From: CAWHQZ01 sp963831645
GTDB taxonomy: Bacteria > Pseudomonadota > Alphaproteobacteria > Rhizobiales > Aestuariivirgaceae
DNA length: 64,000 nt
Assembly (NCBI GenBank): GCA_963831645.1
Contig: CAWHQZ010000008.1
Span: forward strand, 62,001-126,000
Direction of reading: 5' to 3'
Shown: positions 37,683-48,000 of the stretch, piece by piece
Layout: each line of letters opens with the position of its first letter
Position numbering within the stretch: the first letter of the stretch is position 1
Notes under the pieces: generated by a model
Told to the model about the DNA's origin: nothing
Database searches by the model: none
Seen by the model: only the letters and a program-made list of their open reading frames with translations
Position numbers and translations under genes: made by a program

Positions 37683-38140
37683 TCACAAGCTCAGCCATGG
37701 GCCCCTCAGGCGCAGCGGCAGCCCGAGCCCGTAGCTGAACACGAGTACGCAGAACGCGGTGAGTCCGAGAGTCAGAAGCGACGGCGAAGCGAACGCTGGC
37801 CCGCCGGCTGGCAAAGGCGGCGATGACGAACGGAAAGAGCGACGGCCGCGACGAGGCCGAGACCGCGGACGGTCAGCCCGAAGATGACCGGGGCAGTCAG
37901 GATGAGCACTGTTCCCCGCCACGGAATGCCACCGAGCGGCGCCGGGCCTTGCGCGAAAGAACGCGCCGCGATGACGACACCCAGCAGCATCAGAATCGAG
38001 GCGAGAACGAGCGGGAAGAAGCCGGGACCCATTCTGAGGGCCGAGCCCACTTCGAGGTCGCGCACGCCCACCACGAACAGGGCGCCGATCACGACGAAGA
38101 TAAGGCCCGAAAGAAAGTCGCGCAGGTTGACCGGCGACAC
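37683..38140 (-). pseudogene. tctB: Tripartite tricarboxylate transporter small subunit TctB, frameshifted
   Basis: From the GTG at 38140: VSPVNLRDFLSGLIFVVIGA, LRMGPGFFPLVLASILMLLG, TVLILTAPVIFGLTVRGLGL, the four-span TctB pattern. The frame is lost near 37810-37840 and resumes as SLLTLGLTAFCVLVFSYGLG, ending LPLRLRGPWLSL at 37683. About 150 residues if joined, normal length. Lies between tctC and tctA. Confidence 0.82.
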
Positions 38141-38159
38141 TGGCCGGGCTCCCGGTTCG

Positions 38160-39130
38160 TCAGTCGGCGAACTCGCCTGCGGCCTCGATGATGGGCTTCC
38201 AGCGAGCGATTTCGCTCTCGAGCTTCGCCTTGAGCGCCTCGGGGGAGGCCTCCGCCTCGGTCGACGGCGCAGTGCCGAGTTCGGCAAAGCGGTTCTTCAC
38301 GGTGTCGTCGGCAAGCGCCTTCTTCAGCGCGCCGTTGAGCCTGGCGATCGCCTCCGCCGGCGTTCCCTTCGGCGCATACAGCCCGTGCCAGATGCCGAAC
38401 TCCATGCCCTGAAGGCCCGCCTTCTGCCGTCGTAGGAATGTCGGGAAGGTTGGCCAGGCGCTCCTTGGAAGTCGTAGCGTAGGCCTTGATCTCCCTGGCC
38501 TTGATCTGGTTGGTGGTGTTGGTCGTCTGGTCGCACATGAAGTCGACCTGACCGCCCAGCAGGTCGGTCATGGCCGGACCGGTACCCTTGTAGGGCACGG
38601 TGGTGAGCTTGGTTTCGATATTGGCTCATGAACAGCATGCCGCACAGGTGCGAGGCGGCGCCGATGCCGGCGTTGGCGTAAGTGACCTTGTCCTTGTTGG
38701 CCTTGACGTAGTCGATGAGCGACTTGAGGTCTGACGGCTCGAAATCCTTGCGCGCCACGATCGTCATCGGCACTTCGGTGACGAGGCCGATGTATTCGAA
38801 GGCTTCCAGCGGCTGGTACGGCAGCTTGCGATAGAGCGTGGCAGACGTCGCCATGCCGATGTGATGCAGGAGCAGCGTGTAGCCGTCGGCCTCCGCCTTG
38901 GCCACCCGTGCCGCACCGAGCGTCCCGCCCGCGCCGCCCACGTTTTCCACCAGCACCTGCTGGCCGAGATCGCGCGACATAGCTTCCGCTACGAGGCGGG
39001 TGACCGTATCGGTGGGCCCGCCGGCTGAAAACGGTACTACGATGGTGATCGGGCGATCGGGGTAGCTCTGGGCCATCGCCATGACAGGCGCGAGCGCGAG
39101 CGCAATCAGGGACAGCAGCAATCTACGCAT
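38160..39130 (-). pseudogene. tctC: Tripartite tricarboxylate transporter substrate-binding protein TctC (Bug family), frameshifted
   Basis: Periplasmic binding protein. Sec signal MRRLLLSLIALALAPVMAMA, then YPDRPITIVVPFSAGGPTDT and VLVENVGGAGGTLGAARVAK, the Bug signature. Frameshift near 38622-38630; next frame TVPYKGTGPAMTDLLGGQVD and FMCDQTTNTTNQIKAREIKA; second frameshift near 38410-38425; last frame IWHGLYAPKGTPAEAIARLN ending AAGEFAD. About 323 residues if joined. First gene of tctCBA. The ligand could be a tricarboxylate or another carboxylate. Confidence 0.87.
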
Positions 39131-39334
39131 GAATTCCTCCCGGTTTGCTTATGGCAGCACGACGTGCGGCTTTGGTCCGGCAGATTCGATGCTTTCCGCA
39201 GCGCCGTCAACCTCGGAAACAACGGCCGTTGCGCTTCTTGTCATTTCCCGAATCAGCGGGTGGGGATAGGACTGATGGTGGCGACGGGCGGCGCGGAGCA
39301 GGCCGCAGTTCGTCCAAACCGACGGAGCACCTCG

Positions 39335-40051
39335 ATGGCCGCTCTCGCTTTACAGAAAATCGGTCCCGGGATCCTCGAGGCGTCAATGAGCCGTGAAGAC
39401 ACGCTCGCCCGTTACCGCCATCTACGCGGGATCAGTGAAAATCATCAATCCGAATTGCTGGCGAACCATCTGGCACATGATGCACTCCTGCAGAATGCGC
39501 GCCGGATGGGGCTTGCCGTCGGCAAGAGCCTGATCCTCGACGACATCGACGAGCTGATACTGGTTTTGGATCTTGCGATCCATACCCGATTGCTGGGCCG
39601 CTTCACGCCGATCGAACGCTATAGCCGATTGGCGGGATTTGCGCCGGAGTCCGATGAAGCCCATGTGCTCGAAGCGATGCGCCAGTCACGCTTCTCGGTC
39701 TTTCGCATTGACCGCCGGCACGAAACGGCCGGCTTGATTCTCGAGGATGTGCTGCACGACTTCGAGCTTTGGCTGATGGACGAGGACCTTGAGATCGCGA
39801 TCCCCGACGGGGCTGTGATGGCGGCACGGCTCTACGCGACGCAACCCTTCTTCATGACCACCGGTGCAGGCGTGCCAATCTACCCCGACATGCGGGATGA
39901 TATCCTGGTCGAGCTCGACCGGTTGCGCTACAACGCGCCCCGCCAGGGGAGCAATGATCGACGTTTCGTCGAAGCCATCTATCGCATTGCCATTGCTCAC
40001 CGGTTCCCGGAGCGGATCGAGTATCGGGATCCGGTACCCGAAGCGGGCTGA
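39335..40051 (+). CDS. Conserved hypothetical protein
   Basis: 238 residues from the ATG at 39335; in-frame starts at 39164 and 39275 exist but the extra residues look non-coding. I do not recognise a named domain. It is mostly helical and acidic, with no membrane segment or signal: RMGLAVGKSLILDDIDELIL, LVLDLAIHTRLLGRFTPIER, DVLHDFELWLMDEDLEIAIP and ATQPFFMTTGAGVPIYPDMR. The regular, well-formed sequence and intact frame in a region of real genes support a genuine cytoplasmic protein. It is divergent from tctC and convergent with the amidase. Confidence 0.65.
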   Translation: MAALALQKIGPGILEASMSREDTLARYRHLRGISENHQSELLANHLAHDALLQNARRMGLAVGKSLILDDIDELILVLDLAIHTRLLGRFTPIERYSRLAGFAPESDEAHVLEAMRQSRFSVFRIDRRHETAGLILEDVLHDFELWLMDEDLEIAIPDGAVMAARLYATQPFFMTTGAGVPIYPDMRDDILVELDRLRYNAPRQGSNDRRFVEAIYRIAIAHRFPERIEYRDPVPEAG

Positions 40052-40067
40052 TCTGGCAGGAAATCCG

Positions 40068-40829
40068 TCAGTTATCTGTCGAATCGGCCGACTGCATCTC
40101 CGTGAGCCGCACCAGCGTCTCGATCGTCGAGGGGTCGGCAATGCCGTCGACCCGCTCCGGTCGGAAGTGGCGCTGAAACGCCCGCACCACATAGCCGGTC
40201 GCGGTATCGAAACTGCCGTTGACGGGTATTCCGTAGCCGAAGCTCGCCAGCCGCTGCTGCAGCGCTTCGACCTCGCGGCCCTCATTGCCGAGGCAAAGTC
40301 CGGCCCCTTCCCGAATCGGTGAAGGCTCGACCCACAATCCGACGCCCGCCCGATGGAGCCTGCCCCAGGGAAATTTCTCACCGGGATCGATCTTGCGCGC
40401 CGGCGCCACATCGGAGTGGGCGAGGACATCGCAGCCGCGGATCCCATGGCGCCCGACGATGTCGCGCGCCAGGTCGGTGACGGCATCGATCTGCTCGTCG
40501 GGGAAATCGCGATAGCCGAACTCGTGACCGGGATTGTGCACTTCAATGCCGATCGAGCAGGAGTTGATGTCGCTGATACCCCGCCAGTGGGCCACCCCGG
40601 CGTGCCAGGCGCGGGCGCTTTCATCGACCATCTGGGTAATGCCGCCCTCGTCATCGACGAGATAGTGGCATGACACGCCTGAGTGCGGATCGCACAGCCA
40701 GCGGCAGGCGTCTTCGGCGGTTCGCATGCCGGTATAGTGGAAGATGAGCAGGTGCGGGTGAACTCCTCCTTTCCGCTCCTCGACGTTCGGCGCCGGGCGC
40801 CAGCGGTGGCTCAGTGCGGTTCGGATCAA
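40068..40829 (-). CDS. N-acetylmuramoyl-L-alanine amidase, AmiD-like, with peptidoglycan-binding domain
   Basis: 253 residues. Amidase_2 domain: LLIFHYTGMRTAEDACRWL (zinc His), SCHYLVDDEGGITQMVDESA, WHAGVAHWRGISDINSCSIG, IEVHNPGHEFGYRDFP, and CDVLAHSDVAPARKIDPGEK with the second zinc His and the catalytic region. C-terminal PG_binding_1: EVEALQQRLASFGYGIPVNG, TGYVVRAFQRHFRPERVDG. No signal peptide is visible, so cytoplasmic anhydro-muropeptide recycling (AmpD-like) is possible. Start overlaps the upstream TerB/DnaJ gene by four bases. Confidence 0.9.
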   Translation of the reverse strand: MIRTALSHRWRPAPNVEERKGGVHPHLLIFHYTGMRTAEDACRWLCDPHSGVSCHYLVDDEGGITQMVDESARAWHAGVAHWRGISDINSCSIGIEVHNPGHEFGYRDFPDEQIDAVTDLARDIVGRHGIRGCDVLAHSDVAPARKIDPGEKFPWGRLHRAGVGLWVEPSPIREGAGLCLGNEGREVEALQQRLASFGYGIPVNGSFDTATGYVVRAFQRHFRPERVDGIADPSTIETLVRLTEMQSADSTDN

Positions 40830-41521
40830 GCGGCGCGCTCCCGAAGGATCTGGGCATAGGCCGTGGTGATGGTCGCCAGCTTTTCTGTGGCGATGGCCAC
40901 CAGTTCCGGCGGAACGCCGGCCGCAATATGCCGGTCCGGGTGATTGTCGCGCACCAGCTTGCGGAAAGTCTTGCGGATCTCCTCATCCGATGCGCCGGCG
41001 TCAAGCCCCAGGATCAGATAGGGATCGCCTCTGGCAGGCTTCATGTGACGGGCCCGGATGCGGGCGAAATCACGTGGTGTGAACCCGAATATCTTCGCCA
41101 CGGCCTCGAGGTAGCGCAGCTCCCTCTCGTGCACCCGCCCGTCGGCCTTGGCGATATGGAACAGACCATCGAGCACGTCCTCGAGAACCTGCGGACGCCT
41201 GGCGAAGAGCTTGCCGACGTGCCGCGCGTATGTGTCGTAACCGGCCACCTCCTGCTTGGCGAGATTGAACACCCTCGCCACGTTGGCGAGCTCACGCGGC
41301 GGGATTTGGAACACCTGCTTGAAGGCTGAAATCTCCTCGCCGGTGACCACTCCATCGGCTTTCGCCATCTTGGCGCCGAGCGCGATCATGCCGATGGTGA
41401 AGACCACCGACTTTTCAGGATCGGGCGAAGGGCGGCGGGCCTTCGCCACCTGGTTCAGAAACCCGATGACCGAACCGCCAACGCCGCCCAACACCTCGAG
41501 GATACGGGTCCAGATCGACAT
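40826..41521 (-). CDS. TerB-domain co-chaperone, DjlA-like (DnaJ C-terminal)
   Basis: 231 residues from the ATG at 41521. A short hydrophobic N-terminus (WTRILEVLGGVGGSVIGFLN) is followed by a TerB-like helical domain (IGMIALGAKMAKADGVVTGE, LDGLFHIAKADGRVHERELR) and a J-domain with HPD in KLVRDNHPDRHIAAG near the end. This is the DjlA layout, a membrane-linked DnaK co-chaperone. Overlaps the amidase start, so the two are cotranscribed. Confidence 0.87.
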   Translation of the reverse strand: MSIWTRILEVLGGVGGSVIGFLNQVAKARRPSPDPEKSVVFTIGMIALGAKMAKADGVVTGEEISAFKQVFQIPPRELANVARVFNLAKQEVAGYDTYARHVGKLFARRPQVLEDVLDGLFHIAKADGRVHERELRYLEAVAKIFGFTPRDFARIRARHMKPARGDPYLILGLDAGASDEEIRKTFRKLVRDNHPDRHIAAGVPPELVAIATEKLATITTAYAQILRERAA

Positions 41522-41607
41522 GCGGCGGGACAATAGCGGATTTCGCATGCCTGTGCTACGGCTTGCCGCGCTTGTCCGGGTCCCGCCCCCATGCAATTTT
41601 CGCGGGC

Positions 41608-42490
41608 ATGCCGGCATTTTCCGCGACCACCCGCGGCTACCTCCACGGCTTCGCGGCGGTCGCCTTGTTCGGCCTCACCCTGCCTTTCACCCGTCTTGCG
41701 GTTGCCGAGCTTCCGCCTGTGTTCGTTGGCCTCGGACGTTCGGTCGTCGCGGCGGCCCTTGCTGCTCCGATGTTGTTGCTCGCCCGGGCGCCGCGGCCCG
41801 GCGGGCGCGACGCAGGGCGTCTCGCAGCAATGGCGGCGGGGGTGATCGTCGGCTTCCCCCTGCTCTCGGCAATCGCCATGCAGACGGCGCCGGCTTCACA
41901 TGGTGGAGTGGTATTGGGGATCCTGCCCCTCGCCACCGCCGCGATGAGCGTGGCATTTGCCGGTGAACGACCCTCTGCCGGCTTCTGGCTGTGCGGCATC
42001 GTCGGCAGCACTGCCGTCGTGGTGTTCGCCCTGCTCGATGGCGGCGCGCAGACTTTACCTCGCCGACGGCCTGCTGATCGGGGCGGTGATCTGCGCCGCG
42101 GCGGGATACGCGATCGGCGGTGACCTGTCGCGCTCCCTCGGCGGCTGGCAGGTCATCTCCTGGGCGCTCCTGCTCTCACTACCGGTGCTGCTGCCTGCGG
42201 TTCTGTGGATCCTGCCGCAGGTGAACTGGCAAGCGTCCGCGCGAGCCTGGCTGTCGTTCCTCTATGTCGCCGTGTTCAGCCAATTTCTCGGCTTCTTTTT
42301 CTGGAACAAGGGCATGGCGCTGGCGGGCGTGGCCAAGGTCGGCCAGACCCAACTGCTGCAGGTGTTCGTGACACTACTGGGTTCCGCGCTGCTTCTGGGA
42401 GAAGCAATCAGACCCATCACCCTACTTTTTGCTGCCATCGTGGTGGCCGTGGTCGCCCTTGGCCGCGGGATGGCGGTTGCCCGGAGCTGA
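41608..42490 (+). pseudogene. EamA/DMT-family transporter, one frameshift
   Basis: Ten-span drug/metabolite-type carrier. First half: RGYLHGFAAVALFGLTLPFT, VFVGLGRSVVAAALAAPMLL, LSAIAMQTAPASHGGVVLGI, to LDGGAQ at about 42048. One indel there; second half: LYLADGLLIGAVICAAAGYA, FSQFLGFFFWNKGMALAGVA, TLLGSALLLGEAIRPITLL. About 294 residues if joined, the normal length. Substrate unknown. Divergent from the DjlA-like gene. Confidence 0.85.
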
Positions 42491-42496
42491 CTTCGT

Positions 42497-43468
42497 TCAT
42501 TCGATGCCGGCTTCGCTGCGCGGCCGGTATGGCTCCTCGAGGTTTCTTGCAATCTCGGGGTCGAGTTTGAACGATGCTGCCGCGATCGCCTCATCGAGCT
42601 GCCCGAGCCGCGTTGCACCGACAATCGGCGAGGTGACGCCTGGCCGCGACAGAACCCAGGCGAGCGCCACCTGCGCCATGGATCGCTCGAGCCGGGCGGC
42701 GGCCTTGGCGACGGCGTCCAGAATGGCCCGGTCGTGAGGCGCGCCGTAGAGCGTGGGCGTGTAGGTATCGCTCTTTATCCGCCTGGTTCCCGCTTTGCCG
42801 GCCGGCCGCGTCAGCACGCCTCGGGCCAGCGGGCTCCACGGCATGACCGCCACTCCTTCCGAGCGGCACAGCGGCAACATCTCGCGTTCTTCCTCGCGGT
42901 AGAGCAGGTTGTACTGGTTCTGCATCGATATGAAGGGCGCAAGCCCATGCTGACGCTGCAGCCCGAGCATCTTCATGAACTCCCACGCATGCATCGAGGA
43001 GGCGCCGAGGTAGCGCGCCTTGCCCGCACGCACGACATCGTCGAGCACGCCGACGATCTCCTCCATCGGCGTCGTCCGGTCGAGGCGGTGGATCTGGTAG
43101 AGATCGACATGATCGGCGCCGAGCCGCTTCAGGGAGCGGTCGATCGAGTGCAGAACATGCTTGCGCGATAGGCCGCCGGAATTCGGCGCCGGTCCCATCT
43201 CGAGTCCTACCTTCGTCGCGATCACGATCTCGTCGCGCCGCGCCAGCGACTTCAAATGCTTGCCGGCGATCTCTTCCGAGCGGCCATGGCTGTAGAAGTC
43301 GGCAGTGTCGAAGAAGTTGATGCCGCTGGTCAGGGCTCGTTTGAAAAAGCCCTTGGCGTCGCGCTCATCCAGCACCCACGGCCGCCATGCGGTTGAACCG
43401 TAGCTCATGCAGCCGAGACACAGCCGGCTGACTTTCAGGCCGGTTCGGCCGAAGTTCACATAGTCCAC
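42497..43468 (-). CDS. Aldo/keto reductase
   Basis: 323 residues from the GTG at 43468 (VDYVNFGRTGLKVSRLCLG), which fits the family N-terminus better than the open upstream extension. TIM-barrel NADPH-dependent reductase: INFFDTADFYSHGRSEEIAG (catalytic Asp and Tyr), VIATKVGLEMG (Lys), VDLYQIHRLDRTTPMEE (His), then WSPLARGVLT and VGATRLGQLDEAI. Closest to the YajO/YhdN-type group. It starts five bases after the stop of the small membrane protein gene. Confidence 0.92.
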   Translation of the reverse strand: MDYVNFGRTGLKVSRLCLGCMSYGSTAWRPWVLDERDAKGFFKRALTSGINFFDTADFYSHGRSEEIAGKHLKSLARRDEIVIATKVGLEMGPAPNSGGLSRKHVLHSIDRSLKRLGADHVDLYQIHRLDRTTPMEEIVGVLDDVVRAGKARYLGASSMHAWEFMKMLGLQRQHGLAPFISMQNQYNLLYREEEREMLPLCRSEGVAVMPWSPLARGVLTRPAGKAGTRRIKSDTYTPTLYGAPHDRAILDAVAKAAARLERSMAQVALAWVLSRPGVTSPIVGATRLGQLDEAIAAASFKLDPEIARNLEEPYRPRSEAGIE

Positions 43469-43472
43469 GGGA

Positions 43473-43778
43473 TTACGACTTCTTGAAATAGTGCGAAAGA
43501 TTGAACACCGGCCGGTCAACGTCGAGCCCGCGGGTCAGTCTCCGCTCGACATGCCAGGCCCGGCCGGCAGTCCAGACCGTGGCCCAAAGGACGGGAATGG
43601 CCGAGAGGGCGAGAAGACCCCACAGCGCCGCGTCCGGCAGCCCAACGAGCTTGACCAGCGCCCAGGCGACCGCTGCGAGCGAGGTGGCTGAGAATACGAG
43701 CGCCAGCAGGGTGGCGCCCGAGGCGGCGAGTGCGCTCCCGAGCACGCTTTCCTGCTGCGCTTTCTCGGTTTCCGTCAT
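43473..43778 (-). CDS. Small membrane protein of unknown function
   Basis: 101 residues from the ATG at 43778. Two hydrophobic stretches: SGATLLALVFSATSLAAVAW and PDAALWGLLALSAIPVLWAT, then a basic C-terminus, AWHVERRLTRGLDVDRPVFN. Not recognised. Its stop sits next to the aldo/keto reductase start, so it is probably the first gene of that transcript. Confidence 0.6.
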   Translation of the reverse strand: MTETEKAQQESVLGSALAASGATLLALVFSATSLAAVAWALVKLVGLPDAALWGLLALSAIPVLWATVWTAGRAWHVERRLTRGLDVDRPVFNLSHYFKKS

Positions 43779-43808
43779 CGTTCGTTTTCGATGTATAGGC
43801 CCGGAGAA

Positions 43809-43859
43809 CCAATCGTCATCCCCGCGCCAAGCGTCGCTTTGTGCGGGGATGACGATTGG
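43809..43859. repeat. REP-like intergenic palindrome
   Basis: CCAATCGTCATCCCCGC, a 17-base loop, then GCGGGGATGACGATTGG: perfect 17-base arms. The CGTCATCCCCGC/GCGGGGATGACG core resembles dispersed palindromes seen in many alphaproteobacterial genomes. It sits in a 322-base gap (43779-44100) in which I see no gene. Could also fold as a transcript-end hairpin, but no T-run follows on either strand. Confidence 0.65.
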
Positions 43860-44100
43860 ATGTTGGCGAGGCTTGTCCGTATAAGAGGTGTGTGCATACG
43901 ATGGTCGGCTTTCGCCGGGTAACGGCGGAGGAAACGCACACAAGCGCAAACGCTTCTGCGCTGCAATCGAAATTTCGATTCCGCACCAGCCGGTTGCGCG
44001 CCCCGGCGGATTCATATTCTCATGTATCCGAGGCGTTTACAGCCGGGCAACAGTCGAGGCGTCGTGTGGGCGGACCTGCGGCTGTCAGGCCGGCAGCGTC

Positions 44101-44481
44101 TCACGCGGCTTCACTCTTGCGCGATGGCCGGATCAGCACGTCAGCCGAAATACCGAGCTTGTCGTGCAGACGCCTGATCATGGCGATGGAGAGCCCCCGC
44201 TTGCGAGCCAGTACTTCCGCTATGCGCGTGCGTGTGCCTATAATGTCCTCTAGGTCCTTGCGCGTCAGCCCTTGCTGTTCCATCCGGAACTTGATGGCCT
44301 CGATCGGGTCCGGAGGGTCCATTGGAAAGCGCTCGCCCTCGTACACCTCGATCAAGGTGGCGAGCACGTCGAGGCGGTCGCCACGGGGTGTCCCCGACTT
44401 GGCTCCCCAGAGTCGCTCCACCTCGGCCAGGGCAGCATCATAATCCTTCTCGTTGCGGATGGGTTTGATCTCAGTCGCCAT
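44101..44481 (-). CDS. higA: HigA antitoxin
   Basis: 126 residues. N-terminal IRNEKDYDAALAEVERLW and GDRLDVLATLIEVYEGERFP are the mark of COG5499 HigA; the C-terminal XRE helix-turn-helix is FRMEQQGLTRKDLEDIIGTR and KRGLSIAMIRRLHDKLGISA. It follows and overlaps higB by 11 bases, the usual toxin-first order for higBA. Confidence 0.9.
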   Translation of the reverse strand: MATEIKPIRNEKDYDAALAEVERLWGAKSGTPRGDRLDVLATLIEVYEGERFPMDPPDPIEAIKFRMEQQGLTRKDLEDIIGTRTRIAEVLARKRGLSIAMIRRLHDKLGISADVLIRPSRKSEAA

Positions 44482-44794
44482 GCTGCACCTTCCTCACGTC
44501 GATCCTGTCATAGTCGGCATGAGTGCCGATCCACTTGATGAATACGATCGCCTTCTCGAAATCGATGGCCACCACCAGCCGGTAACTGTTGCCCTTGATA
44601 TTGAACACCACGCGGTCTGCCGAGATGATGCTTGCCGCTGCGTAGTGCCGCTTCACATCTGCCGTGTTCGACCAGTCTGCTTTTTTGGCCTCACCGACCC
44701 AAGCATCGAGTGCCGCCTTGAGCGCTGGCTGATCACGGCGTCCGGCACGCGTTTCGATGAACCTCTTGAGCGTGCGACGGGCAATGATCCGCAT
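44471..44794 (-). CDS. higB: HigB toxin (ribosome-dependent mRNA interferase)
   Basis: 107 residues. MRIIARRTLKRFIETRAGRR, ADWSNTADVKRHYAAASII, RVVFNIKGNSYRLVVAIDFE and VFIKWIGTHADYDRIDVRKV match the HigB family of the RelE fold along the whole length. Frame intact, and the antitoxin follows directly. Probably functional. Confidence 0.9.
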   Translation of the reverse strand: MRIIARRTLKRFIETRAGRRDQPALKAALDAWVGEAKKADWSNTADVKRHYAAASIISADRVVFNIKGNSYRLVVAIDFEKAIVFIKWIGTHADYDRIDVRKVQHGD

Positions 44795-44812
44795 GGCGGC
44801 AACGTATCAAGT

Positions 44813-44825
44813 GCCCATTTTGGGC
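44813..44825. promoter_or_regulatory. Candidate HigA operator
   Basis: GCCCA-TTT-TGGGC, perfect 5-base arms, 19 bases upstream of the higB ATG. HigA proteins repress their operon from such sites. The rest of the gap to 45064 holds no gene. Confidence 0.4.
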
Positions 44826-45064
44826 GCAACACATGGGAGCCTTTTTGTCGAAAGCACACGGTATGACCGGTTCTTGTAGCATACGATCTGTCCGGTTTTT
44901 GAATCGCTCCAAACGAGGTGGCGAGGATGCAACGGAGACGGGCAATTGTAACAAAATGATGGCGCGGGCGCGCAAGCACACGACGCACAGCTTGGCGCAA
45001 GAATGTCCTCAGGCTGGACAACCGCCGCAAGCCAAAGTCATATCGGCTTTTCAGAGCACTCGCC

Positions 45065-48000
45065 ATGGCCAAACGGGGGCTTGCCGGTAAGGGCAAGTGG
45101 GACTTCTGGATCGATCGGGGCGGCACCTTCACCGACGTTGTCGGCCGGGCGCCCGATGGTGTCATTCGCGCCCATAAGCTCTTGTCCGACGACCCGGAAG
45201 CCTATCACGACGCCGCGATGGCCGCCATTCGGCAACTCATAGGCATCGGCCCCCAGGCCGCCATTCCAGGCTCGGCTATCACCAGCATCAGGATGGGCAC
45301 TACGATCGCCACCAATGCGCTGCTCGAGCGCAAGGGGGATCGCACGCTGCTGGTAATCACCGAAGGATTCCGCGATGCGCTCGAAATCGGTTATCAGGCC
45401 CGGCCCCGTCTCTTCGACCTGACCATCGTCAAGCCCGAGTTGCTCTACGAGCGTGTCCTCGAGGTCAGGGAGCGCGTGAGCGCGGACGGCGAGGTGCTGG
45501 TCCCTCTCGATCTGTCCCAGGCGCGCGCCGGCATGGCGGCCGCCCTCGCCGGGGGCATCCGTGCGGTCGCCATCGTGCTCATGCACGGGTATCGGTTTCA
45601 CGATCACGAACGGCAACTCGCCGAGCTTGCCCGCGCCCTCGGCTTCACCCAGGTTTCCGTTTCACATGAAGTTTCGGCCCTCATGAAGCTGGTCGGACGG
45701 GGCGATACGACGGTCGTCGATGCTTATCTCTCGCCCATTCTGCGCCGCTACGTCCGCACCGTCGAAACGGAGTTTCTCGGCGCTCCGGACAGCCGAGCGG
45801 CGAGCGTGCGCCACGACGGCCCGAAGCTCATGTTCATGATGTCCTCGGGTGGCCTGACGGCCGCCGACCTCTTCCAGGGCAAGGACGCCATCCTCTCCGG
45901 CCCGGCGGGCGGCGTCGTGGGGATGGTGGAAACCGGGCGCATGGCGGGCTTCCGCCGTCTCATCGGCTTCGATATGGGGGGAACGTCGACCGACGTCACG
46001 CACTTTGACGGCGATCTCGAGCGCGCCTTCGAAACCGAGGTTGCCGGGGTGCGCATGCGCGCGCCGATGTTGCGCATCCACACCGTGGCTGCGGGCGGCG
46101 GCTCGATCCTGCATTTCGACGGCTCGCGTTTTCGCGTCGGTCCGGACTCCGCCGGCGCCAATCCCGGTCCCCTCTGCTATCGCCGCGGCGGACCCCTCGC
46201 CCTGACCGATGCCAACCTCCTGCTGGGCAGGATCAATCGCGAGTATTTTCCGAAGATCTTCGGCCGCGCCGGTAACCAGCCCCTCGACACCGAAGCGGTG
46301 CAGCGCGCCTTCGCCGACCTCGCGGAAAAGGTCGGTGACGGGCGGACGCCCGAGGCGGTGGCCGAAGGCTTCGTGAAGATTGCGGTCGACAACATGGCCA
46401 ATGCCATCAAGAAGATTTCCGTCGCCCGCGGCTACGACGTGACGTCGTACGTCCTCAATTGCTTCGGCGGCGCCAGCGGCCAGCACGCCTGCCGGATCGC
46501 CGATATGCTGGGCATGGCGACGGTGCTCATCCATCCTCTCGCCGGCGTGCTTTCGGCCTACGGCATGGGACTTGCCGACATTCGCGCCCGCCGCGAACAG
46601 GCGCTGAACAAGAAACTTGGGCAGGAAGCGCTTGCCGGCGTCCGCCAGACTGCAAGGTCGCTCACTGCCGCCGCATTGGATGAACTGAGGTCACAGGGCC
46701 GCTCCGCGCGCGGCGCTGTCGTTCGTGTGGGTCTGCATCTGCGCTACGCCGGCGCCGACACAACCCTGCTCGTCGACCTCGATCGGCTGCCGGTCATGCG
46801 CCAGGCATTCGAGAAGGCCCATCGCAAACAGTTTGGTTTTGTCGCCGGCGATCAGGAGATCATGATCGAGGCGGTGTCGGTGGAATGCATTTCCGGCGGG
46901 CTGAAGATCAGCGAGCCCGTGCAGCGGGCTGTCGGCGCCAAGCCGCGCGCCGTCGCCGTAAGCCGGATGTTTTCAGCCGGCAGCTGGCGCAAATGCCCGG
47001 TTTACGAGCGCTCGGCACTGAAGCCCGGACAGACTGTCGCCGGACCAGCACTCCTCGTCGAGGACCACAACACCGTGGTCGTGGAAGACGGCTGGCAGGC
47101 CAAGCTCACGCCAAGAAGGCACTTGATCCTGTCACGAGCGCGTCCGGCGCCAAGACGGATTGCGATCGGCACCGATGCCGATCCGGTGATGCTGGAAATC
47201 TTCAACAACCTGTTCATGAACATCGCCGAGCAGATGGGTGTGACGCTGGAAAAAACTGCATATTCAGTCAATATCAAGGAGCGGCTCGACTTTTCCTGCG
47301 CCGTTTTCAGCGCCGATGGCCAACTGATCGCCAACGCGCCGCACATGCCGGTTCATCTGGGTTCGATGGACCGTTCCGTGGAGACGGTGATCGCGCTCAA
47401 TCCCGACATGCAGCCGGGCGATGCCTTTCTGCTCAATGCGCCTTACAACGGCGGCACTCATCTGCCCGACCTGACGGTGGTGACGCCGGTCTTCGGCGGC
47501 CGCCGAAGCCGCATCCTGTTCTACGTCGCCGCCCGCGGCCACCATGCCGACATCGGCGGCAAGGCGCCCGGCTCGATGACGCCGCGCGCCGCCTCGATCC
47601 TCGAGGAGGGGGTGCTGATCGACAATTTCAGGCTCATGGAACGCGGGCGGCTGCGCGAGCGCGAGCTTCGCGCCCTGCTCGCGTCGGGCCCCTATCCGTG
47701 CCGCAATCCCGACCAGAACATCGCCGACATCAAGGCCCAACTGGCCGCCAATGAAAAGGGCGCGCAGGAGTTGCGCAGGATGGTCGCAGAATTCTCGCTG
47801 CCGGTGGTTACGGCCTACATGCGTCATGTTCAGGACAACGCCGAAGAAAGTGTGAGGCGCTACATCGGCGCACTGCGCGACTGCGAGTTCTCCTACATCA
47901 TGGATCAGGGAACGGTGATCAAGGTCAGGATCACCATCGACAGGAACCGGCGGACAGCGCGCATCGACTTCACCGGCACCTCGCCCCAGCAGGCAACGAA

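Noticed and set aside
36149..37738. 529-codon plus-strand ORF
   Set aside because: Antisense to tctA; charged low-complexity translation, whereas tctA shows all family motifs.
44860..45064. Hairpin between higB and the oxoprolinase (ACCGG...CCGGT)
   Set aside because: Arms are short and the loop is long; not distinguishable from chance.
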